The position numbers and the translations under genes were made by a program. A DNA stretch of 64,000 bases. Origin: Nymphalis io (Eukaryota > Arthropoda > Insecta > Lepidoptera > Nymphalidae). Where the stretch lies: assembly GCF_905147045.1 (NCBI RefSeq), contig NC_065895.1, forward strand, positions 11,041,001 through 11,105,000. The letters are read 5' to 3'. Positions 1-13,379 of the stretch are shown in pieces (positions within the stretch are counted from its first letter, which is position 1; the number at the start of each line of letters is the position of its first letter). Under the pieces are notes generated by a model that saw only the letters and a list, made by a program, of their open reading frames with translations, searched no databases and had not been told where the DNA came from.

Positions 1-2283
1 TAAAAAGAGAGTTAACAATGTGATATTTGATAATTTGGTGAAAGGTCGTAGTCTCAGCTAGGCTGCTTTTCATTCTACGCCTTGTACATATGCTGCCAAC
101 ACAAACGCTACATTCAAAGCAGTAAAAGGCAAAAAAAGATAAAATTACTTAAATAATAAAATTTAATACAATTTTATAACACGCCCAATAGGTTAAAATA
201 AAAAACATGCAAGCATTACTAAAACACAGGTTTTTTTTTTGTTAAATTCTGGGAAAAAGTAACGAAGGGCAAACAAGGCACGCATTGAACGATAACTTAG
301 CTTCAATACATATGGTATTATAATATTTGTTTGTATCTCATTAGTAAAAAAGTAATGTTATTACAAATTTCGTCATCAACTATACTTGCTTTATTTTTTT
401 TACGATGATTTAACTGACACTGTACATGTCTTTCAATTAATGATATTTATTTAATTTATGCCCATATAATATGGTCATAGTCGTAGTAAGATTGTACAGT
501 AAGATAATAACACACTCTCAAGTCACTACAGAATCGTTAAATGACAGAAAGTGATAAGCGACATTGACTATTATAATAATTACAGTCTTTAATTTAAGTT
601 ATCCACGCGTCAAATTAGAGTATCAATATAAGTCGACGTTTTAAAATTTTACGAGTGAGATATGAACTGAGTACAAAATAACACTGCTAGTGTGTAGTTT
701 ATACTGCCAGTTAGTTAGTTTAATATACACTAACTTATATCATTAAACCACAAGCTAAAACTAGACAAAGCGCAAGACAGACGTCCCAAATCATAAAACA
801 TGTTGCAAACAAAAACATTTGACAGTGAGATAAAACGGCTACAGTTCAAGTCGAGAGATTATTTTTTGGGTCCAATCGTGCTACGTGACGTTTTTACGTA
901 GAAGAGGGTGCTCCGGGACCTAATCCGCAATGAGGCCTCTTTATGGCTGTATGTCACCATAAAAAAACAATGACAGGTAATGTAGAGAGCAAAACGCGTC
1001 TAAACCACTTGATAAATCAGCAATGTTAAGCAAAAGGGTTTTATTTCGTTTCTTTTTATCTGTGACACTTTGTGTCATCTGTGACAGCTGTTGACAAAAC
1101 AGAGTTAATAGATATTTTAAACATAACAGTTTGAGATAACCTAAAAAAATGTTTCATATTTGTAGAATTTTATAAAACTAATAATTTATTTTAGCGATCC
1201 AATACATATAATAATTCTAATTAAAGCTTACTTGATTACGGGATTATAACAATTTATTACTTTTTAGATGAATTAATATATATTATAATATATATTTAAC
1301 TTAATATTATTTGACTTAATATATATTTTTCATATATAGTTCATATATTCATATAGAAAAAAAAATTGTGGCACGGACTTGTGCAAACCCGTCTGAGTTC
1401 ATTTACCGCAAAATAGCAATACTTAATAACGTTGTATTTCAGCTTAAAGAGTGAGTAAGCCAGTGTAACTATAAGCACAAGGGACGTATCATCTTATTTC
1501 CCAAGGTAAGGACGGCGTTGACTTATTATCGGGTGGTCCATTTTCCAATCTGTCAACCAAATTTTATATAAAAACGTTTTGTATCTCAAACCTTTTTATT
1601 GATTTTATTAAAAAAATTCACTGGCTACTACTAAATTATGTAATAATAGAAAAAGTAAAGTATAGACCTTAGAAAGTTTTATTAACGGATACGAATGTTA
1701 CATCACCTAACTCCAAACAGCCGAAGGGAAGTAAATACAGAATAACAGCCGTCGACAGTTGTAAACCGTCCCAATATAAAGGCGATACTGAACAACACGC
1801 TAAACTGAAAATATATACAATTTTATCCCTTGTGTAGGGATACCATATTTAGTGGCGTGATAAGGACGTGTCTTCTCATATTTATACTTTTATTGGACTA
1901 CTGCAGAATATTTTCTGAAAAATAGCATTTTCATTTTTAATTTATTTACAAAATAATTTCTTGAAAGAAGCCAAAAATACTTCTAAAAATCAAGTTGAGT
2001 TCTCAATAAAAATAAATTAATAACAATTTATTTATTCCGAAAAAACCTGCTCCGTCTAAAAAGACCAGGGAAGCGTCGTTCTCTCTCCCCGCCATAAGTG
2101 TTACGGGGCTAGAGTGTTTCTCGGAATTTAGAGGTATTGAAGACCCGCATAAGCTAGCCAACCGTCAGGGCGTTAAAATAGCATGCATTCATTGCAATAA
2201 CTACTAAAGTTCTTGGTGGTATCAGGTGTATTAATTTATTTCAAAAGAACAAGAAACTATTCATGTATATTATATTTGTTTTT
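1..2283. other. Non-coding, AT-rich; one SINE-C
   Basis: Apart from SINE-C at 1372-1565 and an unclassified GC-richer bit at 2045-2200, nothing is recognisable. No frame longer than about 60 codons with any domain. Confidence 0.5.
1372..1565 (+). repeat. SINE-C, old copy
   Basis: TTGTGCAAACCCGTCTGAGT, TACCGCAAAATAGCAATACT, GTAAGCCAGTGTAACTATAA and GGGTGGTCCATTTTCC in family order. Confidence 0.75.
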
Positions 2284-2484
2284 GAAGGTGTGTATACTCC
2301 CGTGCCTCGAAAAGCACGTAAAGCTGTTGGTCTTTCGCCTGAACTCTTTCATCATGTCGGATTGCCATCCCATCGGATTATGAGACACACACGCGCATAC
2401 CCTTGTGCATTATAATATGTCCTGCGCAGTGGGCTAATCCGCCGTGACCGAAATCGGTCTGGATGACAATTATTATTATTATTT
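2284..2484 (+). repeat. SINE-B, 5'-truncated, with (ATT)n tail
   Basis: CTCCCGTGCCTCGAAAAGCA, AACTCTTTCATCATGTCGGA and GTGACCGAAATCGGTCTGGA, then a short ATT repeat. Confidence 0.85.
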
Positions 2485-2887
2485 GTTTTTTTAAAGGACC
2501 AAAAACTGTATAAGTTTAAAAATAATGATTTAAGTACTTCGACACAAAATTCCTAGTTGCTTTAAAATATTGGTTACATCATTTCAAAATAACATTAAAA
2601 CGCTGGTACGCTAAAGTACGCTTCAAACAGATATAAAGGCTTTATAATGAGTCCGTACATTTTTACTGCAGTGCATCTCGTTCCAAGATTAGGATGTTAT
2701 GGCTAATTATTTTAATGAAATTTTTAAACCTTTATTTTAGAACATTTACAGATGTATAATTACATTCATTTGAAATATTATGTCAAATTATTAATTCTAT
2801 TTATATTACATAAAGAAGACGCTTTGAGCTTACAAGATGTTTTATTTATGACAATTGTATATTTAAAAAAAATTATAAATCAAGAAT

Positions 2888-3100
2888 GTTTAAATTTGTG
2901 TTTATAATTCATCTCGTGCTTGACGGTGAAGGAGAACATCGTGAGGAAACCTGCATGTGTCTAATTTCATTGAAATTATGCCACATGTGTATTCTACCAA
3001 TCCGCATTGGAGCAGCGTGGTGGAATAAGCTCTAAAGCTTCTCCTCAAAAAGGGAGAGGAGGCCTTAGCCCAGCAGTGGGACATTAACAGGCTGTTACTG
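2888..3100 (+). repeat. SINE-A, 5'-truncated
   Basis: Carries TCATCTCGTGCTTGACGGTG, a GGAGCAGCGTGGTGGAATAA-type block, AGGAGGCCTTAGCCCAGCAG and the end CAGGCTGTTACTG; lacks the tRNA-like head. Confidence 0.85.
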
Positions 3101-4682
3101 AATGTTTAAAAATACTGAGGGAACAATGTAATGATTTAAGTAATTTTTTATTAATTACCACTCGCTTGGTATACAATGAATTATTGGTAAAGACAGAAAG
3201 TGAGTATTAAAAAATGCTTATTTCTCGAAATTACTATTATGTATTGAAAATATTCAACAGGTCGAGTGACAGGAAATCCATCGCAATAACACAGCCTTGA
3301 TCTTTTAAAGCCCCCAAATGTACTCTAAAGCTACCTCAGTGTAAATCAAATACAATCGACCGTTTAAAAATAAGACATAAAACCGAGCAAGCTATTATAA
3401 GACTAAAAGACACCTTCACTATGTACTTTATCCGCATGCATATTTTTCTTATTGTTGTTCATTCACATAAAGTTTTACGTGCGCGTGAAATAACATTGTA
3501 TTATGCCTGCTATAAAAGCATAGATAAAATCAAATACGATCCTGGTGTTTTGTTTTGTCAACGTTTGACCGCAATGTAATTTCCGGAATGTTAATTTTCG
3601 TAAACCGTTAAAGGTTTTTGTTAATTAACGGTTAGAAATTATAGTGTTTTTACTGATGGCTAAAATGGTCGAGGCTTTTTTGATTGCTTGTACAAGTTTA
3701 ATTTTATCGATACATTTCTGAGTGTACATTTGATACGGACATTCGATTGTTATTCGTTATAAAAATCCCCTGGATTAACATATATTTTCAGTGATGAAAT
3801 ATCAATCACGAAGCTTTGAAAGCCTTTAACAAAAAAGTAAAGTATAGCTATATGGACTATTGAATATATGAATTCCTTTTTAAGTTTGACTCTTATTTAG
3901 TTAATAAGTACATTTACAGTCTGTTTTATTACTTTCTTTACTATAATCTATCATATGCGATCCGGAATTTTAGATAATGGTTCCAATATGTGTTATAAAC
4001 CACAGAGTTTTCATGTAATTTATATATGTTTTTGATTTATCTCGCGGTGAAGATAAATATCAAACGAATCTGTTCGTGCTGGATGTAATTGTAGGTGTCT
4101 ACCAACCTTCACTGGAGCATTATCGTGAAGTTAGCTCCAAACCCTTTCCTTGGGGTTAAAGGGAGGACGCTTACTTTACTTTATTTACTTTTAATTGTAA
4201 ATTGAACATAACACGACCGATATAGATGTTTTGAAAGATAATAAATATTATCATTAATAGATTCGAAATTAACATTTCTGTGAAATCAAAGACAAGATTA
4301 TTGCTTTAAAATTAATTTCAGATATCACTTTATTGATATTTGAAGTATTTCATCTTTAAAATGATTTGATATCAAGTGTCCTATACAAAAAGGTATCGTT
4401 TACATCAAAAGCAGTTTAGATTGCTTATCCCTTTTATCTAAAGCACAATTTTAGTTAAAATATTATCAGATAAATGTCTTATACACAAGTCTTTACGCTT
4501 GGGGCCTCTGCATGACTTAAGCCATAACCTACAGATTTATGATAAAAAAGATCGTCTAGATTTTCATTATGCTATTTGCCGTCGGGTGAGGTAAATATTT
4601 TTACTTTTACTCAAGACGTTCGTAAAGAAATCTTCGTTTACGAATATACGTGCAACTCATACAGAGACAGACGCAATGTCCT

Positions 4683-4775
4683 ATCGGCCGATTTTAGCCA
4701 CAGTGGCCAATCTCAAAAGAGATTACCGACCTGTGCAGGACATATTATAGTGCACAAGTGTGTGTGTAAACAAAA
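4683..4775 (-). repeat. SINE-B, 3' end
   Basis: Reverse-oriented GGCCACTGTGGCTAAAATCG, ATAATATGTCCTGCACAGG and the CA-rich block TGTTTACACACACAC. Confidence 0.75.
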
Positions 4776-4893
4776 TAAATAACATATTAGTTTAAACTTC
4801 CTGCGAAGATAAGTACTGAGTAAGTACAATTCTGATATATTTATAAATATTAATTGATAAAAAAAACGCGCGGTATGTTAAATTGCTACCGAA

Positions 4894-5004
4894 CCGAAAC
4901 AGCCTGTGAATGTCTCACTGCTGGGCTAAAGGCCTCCTCTCCTCATTTTGAGGAGAAGGTTTGGAGCTTATTCCACCACGCTGCTCCAATGCGGGTTGGT
5001 GGAA
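4894..5004 (-). repeat. SINE-A, 3' part only
   Basis: Reverse-oriented AACAGCCTGTGAATGTCTCA through CCACGCTGCTCCAATGCGGG. Confidence 0.85.
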
Positions 5005-6999
5005 CGAATGTTTATCTTTATTTTACTCATAAAGTCATCGTCGGAAGGGACGGCTGGTACTTATTCATAGACACTTAAGATCAATTTTATATGTAAACTA
5101 TATTCATAATTCCATTAATAAAGTCAGTCAATATGATTTCGTGGTCTCATTCAAATAATAAATAAAATATATATTAAATTATTATGGTATATTTTTGTCT
5201 AATTACACAACTAATCATTTTTTCTCGGTTGAAATTAATTCACGAACCGTTTACCTTTAATTAATGTTATAAATGAAGATTAAAAATTATTTGTCGGAAC
5301 TATTTTGAATAAAGAATATTTTAAATAATCTACGAGATTGCAGGTAGTGTTAAAAAATCCTTTTAAAAATCATTTATATGTATATGGACTAAAATGTTAA
5401 CTTTATATAGAAGTTACAGAATTTATAGCACTTGCGAGACGTGATCGGCGACCTGGGAATTATTCCATTTCCTCCACAGTAAGATAGTATTTAATACTTT
5501 ACTTTACTTTATACTTTATTGTACACCACAAAAAGAAAAAAAAATACAAAACATGGATACAGCCTAAATAAAAGTAGTATTAATATATATTGTGTATATT
5601 GTAGTTTCATTAAAATATATGATATTGTAAGACTAAGTCAGATTGTAATATATAATATTAGTTTTGAAACGAATTATTATTATATTACGAATAATAGTTA
5701 TACTTTTAATCTGACAACATGAACATTGACAGATACTCTTTATGGCGGAAAACTGATAGACTTTGAATTCTCTTTACGAGCATTGCGGATTCCGTGTTTA
5801 GATTTAGTTCTTACAATATAATTGGAAAATTTATTATAGTATTTCTTTTTTACTAAATATCTAATTTTCGTGCTAAACTTAAGTATTTTATTTACAGACC
5901 ATGTAGTGTTTGCGGTACGCTGCATTGCATTCTACGCTTTGAGGAAACAACAATGTGGTTAGTTCGACCAGAAGCATTCCATTTACGAGTGCGATCTCTT
6001 AAGTGGGGTTAAAGATCTACTAATCAAGGAGTATTTGGACATACCATTTTTTATTTTAATATGTAGATAATGTATCGCTATTAAATAAAAAAGTAAAGAT
6101 CAAAAACTTTCATAAGTATCAAAAGTCAATTCTTCATTTTTGTTACCCTTTTTTTTATTTTATTTTAAACATTTATGAAATATACACCTACGGTTGTTAA
6201 AGATCGTTAAGCATGGCCGCCGTGATCGAAATTGGACAAGTCCAAGTTGATCAATAAAAAATTTGATTTAGATATATAATGGCCTCAAATTATAGAATTA
6301 TCTGAACCTTTATAGATTTCAAGGAATAATAATTTCAAAATTTTATTCTACTTCATAGCTCCATGTTATCGATGAAAGCGCAACGTGTTGATGGATTTGC
6401 TTGTTTTGCGGCGATCAAGCGATGACCGGCAGAAACTCGTCGATAAATCCTTCATAAGCCAACACTGTACCCAGATGTATGCATTTGGCTTAACTTAGAT
6501 CCTCACAAATTGCAATAACTGCAAACTGCAAAGTACAAGCTTGAAATTGTAATTGCAAAATTTAAAAACCACTCCGTTCAATTTTCTGTCTTTATACGCT
6601 AAGCTCCTAAAATAAAAAGAAATAATTGTTCATTTTAAATACTGTATAAATGAGTCTTGGCTATGAATGGAGCGCCTTGTTCTTTTGGATAGTTAGCAAA
6701 AATAAGATTGGGAGATCGACGATATATACAGTCAAATCGGCTTAGAGAAGTTTTTGCGTTTGTAGTTATGCACCATCAGCAATGAACATCACTTAATATT
6801 AAACATAGTAAGCGTAATTTCTAATTATGAATTTCCTCACTTCGCAGTTCTCATCTTCGTTTTCAACTGGCAAATTAGTAATGTTAAAAATAATTAATTC
6901 GTTTTGATATTTTATTTAAGGCCTCGTCTCTACCCTGAAATTACTTTTCCTCTTCAATAGCACATACACAAATATTTAAACCTAGTGTAAGCCTTGTTT

Positions 7000-7260
7000 G
7001 CCTGTAGAATATGTGATTAGTGGGTAATACCTACCCAGACGGGCTTGCAAAAGGCCCAAACACCATCACAACATTACCAACACCACCCATAGACATCGGT
7101 AATTAAAGAAATATTAACTATCACTTTCATCGTCAATGCGCCGCCAACCTTGGAAAATAAGATGTTTTGTCTTTTGTGCCTGTAGCTACTTAGACAGTGA
7201 GCCAATGTAACTTAAACACAATAATATAAATATTACTGTTTAGCGGTAAAATACGTGTTA
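7000..7260 (-). repeat. SINE-C, rearranged old copy
   Basis: 7000-7056 is the reversed 5' end (ACCTACCCAGACGGGCTTGC). 7080-7260 is the reversed body (CCACCCATAGACATCGGTAA, CGCCAACCTTGGAAAATAAG). The order is not collinear, so there are two overlapping or rearranged copies. Confidence 0.65.
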
Positions 7261-7597
7261 TGGTATTGTATGTTCCCATAGAAGCATGCACAAAGCCCTA
7301 TCACAAAGCGTGTGTGCTTTTCTATAAAACCCTCATTAGGTTTATCTTCACTCCACTTTAAAATGGGATCTACGGTAAAAATATTTGACCTAATATTAGA
7401 AACAGAATTGTCTGGTAAAAATGTATACAATAGATTTTATAAATTTACCCACAACATTTTATTTCCTCGTGGGAACCTCTGATATTGCTTCAGCTCGAAT
7501 AATACAGGTTTGCTATTATTTTCTTACAGGAGAGGGTAAAGTAAACTACATTTTTCATTATAAAGAGACACACGTATGGTAAGTATAAAAGTAAACT

Positions 7598-7700
7598 GTA
7601 ACAGCTTTTAATAGTCCCACTTCTGGGCTTAAGACTCTTCTCATTTTAAGGAAAGGTATCTTAATCTGGCACTCCACTCCAATGCGGGTTCGTGGCTACA
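7598..7700 (-). repeat. SINE-A, degenerate 3' part
   Basis: GTAACAGC..., CCCACTTCTGGGCTTAAGAC and CACTCCAATGCGGGTTCGTG match the SINE-A 3' half with many substitutions. Confidence 0.7.
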
Positions 7701-8029
7701 TGCGGCAGATTCAGCACGTGCATGTTGTAGAACAACAAATTCAACAATAAAAAGAAACACAAATAAAAAAATCACGTGCTTCAACTAAGTGGCAAGTATT
7801 CTGCTGATAACAGCAGTCATGAATAGTCCTATGGCCTAAACTCGCTGCCCTTGTAACGTATTGAAACATTGAAATAATAAAACGGCCTATTTGTTTTATA
7901 AATGGCGCACATTCTCAAAATGGTTTGCTATATGTATGCAAAAATACGAGAGTTAAAGTAATATGATTGCTGTATTCTATATCACTAACATAGCAGGCAC
8001 ATGTTCTTAAGATGTTTTTTCTTGGTATG

Positions 8030-8318
8030 TGGTCACCAGCGGCCATAGACATTGGCATTATAAGAAATGTTCACCATCGCTTACATCGCCAATGCATCAC
8101 CAACCTTGGAAACTAGGATCTTGACACTAGACTTGAAACTAAGATTTGACTTTGACTTGGACTTGGAAACTAAGATCTTCATCCCTTGTACTTGTAAGTA
8201 CACTGGCTCACTCACCTTTCAAACTGGAATACAAAATACCAAGTACTGCTGATTTGCGGTCGAATATCTGATGAGTGGGTGGAACCTACCCAGACGAGCT
8301 TGTACACCACCAGTAAAT
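8030..8318 (-). repeat. SINE-C with internal tandem expansion
   Basis: Reversed full body (GCCATAGACATTGGCATTAT to ACCCAGACGAGCTTGTACAC). Between 8105 and 8182 the unit CTTGGAAACTAAGATCTTGA is repeated about three to four times with changes. Confidence 0.8.
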
Positions 8319-8339
8319 CTTTATATTTGTTTGGTTTTT

Positions 8340-8760
8340 TTTTAATATAGATACTCTTTTATTGTACGCCACATACATAAAAAAGAAATATAAAAGTACT
8401 TATAGCAAAATAAATGTTTCAACTATAAGGCGGTTTTATTACTTATTAGTGATTTCTCCCAAACAACCTTAGGATTAGAATTATGAAGTAAAAAAAAAAA
8501 ATGCAGGAGATGCAATAAGAAATAAAAATATGTACTATTTATAAATATAATAAAAATTAATACATAAAATCCTATACAGCCAACTAATATATACATACTA
8601 AATCATGAATACTTACAATAAATGACAAATATTTCATTGTACGCCAATGTAACTTAAGCACCGAACATAGACAAGGATATAGACAAGATGGCTGGTCTGA
8701 TCACTACGACAGCAACCTCTTCCCGAATACATTAAAGCAGAGCAAGAAAAAAAAGAGTAT
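8340..8760 (-). repeat. Two LINE 3'-end fragments
   Basis: 8345-8475 and 8630-8755 each start with TATTGTACGCCA-type or CATTGTACGCCA sequence. The first continues to AAGGCGGTTTTATTACTTAT and CAACCTTAGG, resembling the 3' UTR of jockey/CR1-like elements seen widely in Lepidoptera. A shorter relative is at 5512-5560. Confidence 0.5.
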
Positions 8761-9821
8761 TTAAATACATTACAATTCAATAGCAATAACTAAAAATAAA
8801 AAATTAAAAAACAGTTTTTCTAAATTCAAAAATACATGTAAATAATTTAATTAGTACTAGTATTGTATCCGAAACTAGAGCGCATGATAGTGTTGACAAA
8901 TTAAGCAAATAAAAAATCAATAGTGTTTGGCTGGATTAAATCCCACTATATTCGGTTAAGATTAACGAGTTCCATCCACTAAGCCATCTCGGCTCCATTA
9001 TATTATAACATAAGAACAACGATAATCTACCCAGCGCATACATCAGCGCATACAGCGCATATATCTTTATTAAATAAATCAAAAACTAAAAACGGAATTC
9101 TGCCTATATATTTTTATATTGTTTTAATCAAAACTTATTCCATACATAGAAGCTAACTTAGAGACGGATAAGGTGTAACTGTTCGCGCCGTTGCGTTCGT
9201 CTATTTTCCGCTACATGCATCAGAAATGCATCTTAAGCCAAACATATAGCCATGAACGAGTTCTTCTAACACCTACGTAATACTTGTACGAGCTTTGTAT
9301 TAGCTTTACTTGTGTAACAATCTATCAAGTTCAAAAACATTTATAAAACCTAGACTTTATTTAATCCATTTAACTATTAAAACAAATAAAATATACTTTA
9401 TTTATTTATTTATTTGTAATAGTACACTTACAACATACATATAAAGCATTGAAAAGAATTATTTTATTAAACAATAATACATAGTATATCTAATATGCAT
9501 GTCAATTACAAGTGATACACAAAGCACTTCCAGATTTAATCTAATCAAATTTAAATTAAAAGTAACAAAAAATCATTAGTAACTATTAAAAATGTCAAAA
9601 TTAAATAATAAATAATGTCATTGTTATAATAAAAAATCAATCGGTGAAATCATAATTAAAATTATTAAAAGTAATAATTAAACCTAATCATGCATTTTAT
9701 AATAACTAAGTAACTTATTTCTAAAGATTAAGGGAGAGTCATTAAAAATGTCAATGTCAGGTATTGATCTAACGACTTTGTATATTGTATTCTATTGTTA
9801 AAGCACTTGGTGTGCGCGCTA

Positions 9822-10095
9822 TGTGCAAGCCCATCTTGGTAAGTACCACCCACTCATCAGTTATTCTACCGCCAAACAGTAATACTTAGTATTGTGGTGT
9901 TCAGGTTTGAAGGATGATCCAGTGTAAATACTTACGGATGAGACGTTACATCATCCCAAGGTTGGTGATGCATTGGGGATGGAAGGAATGGTTATTTTTT
10001 CTTACAGCGACAACGTTTATAGTGAATGGTGACAAATTACCACCCGATGGCCCATTTGCACGTCCACCAAACTATTTCATAAAAAAAAAAATCAC
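9822..10095 (+). repeat. SINE-C, with poly-A tail
   Basis: TGTGCAAGCCCATCTTGGTA ... CCCAAGGTTGGTGATGCATT ... CCCATTTGCACGTCCACCAA then an A run. Confidence 0.8.
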
Positions 10096-10189
10096 TTAAT
10101 CTACTTTTGTCGAGAAAACACGAATTATTATTAGAAATTTCATCAAATAATGCATTACTTAAAAGTAGGTGTTTTTTCCAGGAAGAACT

Positions 10190-10260
10190 GGCGCGCATAT
10201 GAGGAGGCCTATGTCCAGCAGTGGATTAATGTGGGCTGAATATGATGATGAAAAGTAGGT
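10190..10260 (+). repeat. Short repeat 3' end with GATGATG tail
   Basis: GAGGAGGCCTATGTCCAGCA and GTGGGCTGAATATGATGATG, a LINE/SINE 3' terminus type common in Lepidoptera. Confidence 0.5.
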
Positions 10261-10599
10261 GTACCTACTATTAAGAAATGACAATCGTAAGTGTCCTAAT
10301 CACCTTAAATAAGTGTGTCATTGGAAGAAATCCTCAACACCTACGTACGTATAAAGACACAGGCCTCACCTGGGTATATCTGTTAGAATTAAAATATTTA
10401 TTAGAAATCTATCCAAGTATGAGGCGATGCATGAAGTGCAAGACGCCTACATCATTGCTTCTATTTTCCGCCACATGCATCAACACGCCCCAGTTACTCA
10501 CACGGTGTCTCGGATAAGTCCGATTTAATATCGGACCCTTCAGAGTGCGCCTTATACCATATAATATTCAATGAGCAATTCTTGTATAAATATAAATTT

Positions 10600-10680
10600 C
10601 CTATATATCGGAAACGGATCTAACGATTTGGTTAAAATTTTGTAATTAGATTAGGTTTTGTTTTTTGAGTTGATATATAC
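10600..10680 (+). repeat. Dispersed repeat with CGGAAACGG motif
   Basis: CGGAAACGGATCTAACGATT and AAATTTTGTAATTAGAT recur in diverged form at 53810-53870 (CGGAAACGGCTCGTAACGAT). Confidence 0.5.
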
Positions 10681-12938
10681 AGGTATTTTAAATAAATAAA
10701 ATAAAAAAACATTTTTTTGTAATTAATTATTATTAAAGCTCAGCGAAGTTGGTCGCTCAGGTACGATTATAAAAACAACTTTGATATTCTGTTATAATTA
10801 TACGCGTTATAGAACGAAAATCAGCCAGACATTGTACATGTGTGGCTTGTCAACAATAGGCAGAAGACTTACAATGAGCTGTGGTACAATTACAAGCTGT
10901 TAGTTTTAATTTTTTATGATTTATAAAAAAAATCCGTGTGATACATGGCACTGCTCAAAGCAGAATATATGATTTATAATAATAATTAAATAACTTTTTA
11001 ATTCATAAACAAGTAATACATGTAAAAACGAATATAAACATTCGAAAAATAAAAGAACTATTTCAATGTTCGATATAACGTATCAATGTAAAGGATAAAC
11101 GGAGAATAAAATGAAATACAGACAGTCATTTATAAAATACTTGCCTTGATATATATGGCAATGAATTTCTTTGATAGGCTCCTATATCCGTTGCGAAATA
11201 GGCAAAAAGGTATTCTCTTCGTTGCTATTTATTTCGCCAGAAATGTTATGTTAGGTGATCTATTTGTATAATTGATATGTTTTGTTGAAATAAAAATTTA
11301 TTTTTGAACACCTTTCTTACTCGTTCATTTATTGGCTTCATTATTTAGCAGCAGGTCCCGTAGTCATGGTGTTAGATCCCAGATCAGACCAGTAAAAAGT
11401 TATTATATGTTATTGTGTTTCGGTTTAAAGAGTGTGTAAGCCAGTGCAGCTCCAGCAATAGAGGACATTACATCTTAGCTCTCAAGGTTGGAGGCGTATT
11501 GTCAATGTAAGGAACTGTAAATGTAAGGAGGCGGTGCTAACCACTTGCCGTCAGGTAGCACATTTGTCCGCCTACCAATTACATAAAAAAGCCGTCGATC
11601 TTGTGCCTGAACTCTTTCTGGTCATGTGGGATTTGTAGTCCCATCGGATTATAAGATTGTGAGAATATAAAGTATACTTAAGATTGTGCTCGCGCTGTGC
11701 ACTATAAAATTCAAGCGCATTTGGCTACTACAACTTGAAAATAGCTGCTGTGACTGAAATCAGTTAGGAGGATAATTGAGAACTCGTGAAATAAAATATT
11801 TCATGATTAATTTAAAATTAATATTGCACAGACATTTTCAAAATGACCACATATAGCGCTGCAGCGCCACTCGATGCGGCTTGTTTGATGTGAATCGGAC
11901 TGTTAACTATCTTCAATGATTGTATATTATACGCCTTATTCTTACGTCCTTAAAATACGTAATTGTGCAGCTCGATATCTACCTCTCATTATCTTTTTAT
12001 GGTAACATTAACCAGTATAATTTCAGTAGAATATTTTAGTCTCATAAGAAATGTTAATATATATTTGAAAATATTGGATATTATTGTATATTCGCACTGG
12101 CAGGATTTACATATATAATTATGTATAATATATAGTACCGTTTATATACATTATTACACCTATTTCCATTGGTTTCATTAATTTTGGCAAAAAAAAAAAT
12201 ATTTAAAACAAATCCACTGATAACAAAAGAAATAAAAAACCTTTTAGTTTCGATTTGTTAAAACAATTTATTTCAAACGCAAAACTAAGTTTTCTTTTAT
12301 CGTGAGTTGAATGAGTACGAAGCTGTTTCCAATCTTGACAGTGTGGGTTTGTTTCAATCGAAGTTTTTAAACTCGAATAGAATAATAGATAGGTAATATA
12401 TTATAGTTGTACAATGTATATAGAGTATAAAAATATATATCACAAAAGCAATAAATAACTTCATAAAAATTAAAGTGAAATTATCCTTGAAAGAGTTGTT
12501 TATAAAAAAATTTTGGGAACTTCAAGCAATTACTGCTGATTTTAATGTTTTTACCGATAGCGAAAAACTAATTTCTTCTCAATAGCATAATATTAGGACG
12601 ACCACAGTAACGAATACCCAACATTATGGCCCGAATGTCGATTAATTTAGGTATCGATTCTGTAGCGAGTCGCGCACAAAAGGTGTCGTCAAATCTGAGA
12701 TTTTAATTAAAAGCAAACAAGAGTCGAGAAAAATCTCTTCGCGCAAGACAGCTTTTAATTTATCAAAGATTAAATCTTACATAATCGAATTTTAACTAAA
12801 ATGTTTCTTTAACGAGTATACAGGAGCTATTCATGAGAGTAACTATTATTTACCTACCATCAGTCATCATCTACCTTCTATCTTACCTCTCTACAAGAGG
12901 TATATAATATACCTTATAAATTAAATATATAATAATGA
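10681..12938. other. Non-coding, AT-rich
   Basis: Only the nested SINE-B/SINE-C at 11343-11775 is recognisable. Confidence 0.5.
11343..11775 (+). repeat. SINE-B split by an inserted SINE-C
   Basis: 11343-11408 is the SINE-B tRNA-like part (GCAGGTCCCGTAGTC ... CAGACCAGTAAAAAGTTATT). 11412-11587 is SINE-C (CGGTTTAAAGAGTGTGTAAG to TTACATAAAAAAG). SINE-B resumes at 11588 (GCCGTCGATCTTGTGCCTGA) and ends near 11775. Confidence 0.75.
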
Positions 12939-13210
12939 CTGCCTCGTTGGTCTTACGTCAAGCCACTAGGCTTGATGTAAGGCCGCAGAAGCGGAGGTCC
13001 TGGGTTCAATTCCCAGGTCAGGCCAATAAAAAGTTATTTGGTTTTTCTGTCAGTCGTGTCATCGGATTATGAGAGTTAGGGATTAGAGAGTGCACCTGTG
13101 TTTGCGCACACACTTTTGCACTATAATATCTCCTACGTAGTTAGCTAATCTCTCTTGAGATTGGCCACCGTGGCCGAAATCGGTCTGGAGGACATCATCA
13201 TCATCATCAT
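12939..13210 (+). repeat. SINE-B, near full length, with (ATC)n tail
   Basis: tRNA-like head CTGCCTCGTTGGTCTTACGT, B-box GGGTTCAATTCCCAGGTC, body GATTGGCCACCGTGGCCGAA, ATCGGTCTGGAGGAC, then five ATC units. Confidence 0.9.
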
Positions 13211-13379
13211 ATTAAAATTCAATGAAACATACATATTTGAAAAATATTTATAATCAATGGAGGATATTACTATCGATGCAGAAAATATTGGTTGAGTTAT
13301 AAGCAACCCCCTTTTTAAGTAAACATTTATTTGTCATTATGTAAATGTACATATCATTTTGTTACACGAACAATATCTA

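Larger units (their letters stand above)
3101..6999. other. Non-coding, AT-rich
   Basis: Holds the repeat fragments listed at 4683-4775 and 4894-5004, possible old SINE-A debris at 4060-4165 and a GC-richer unclassified piece at 6360-6490. No supported gene. Confidence 0.5.
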
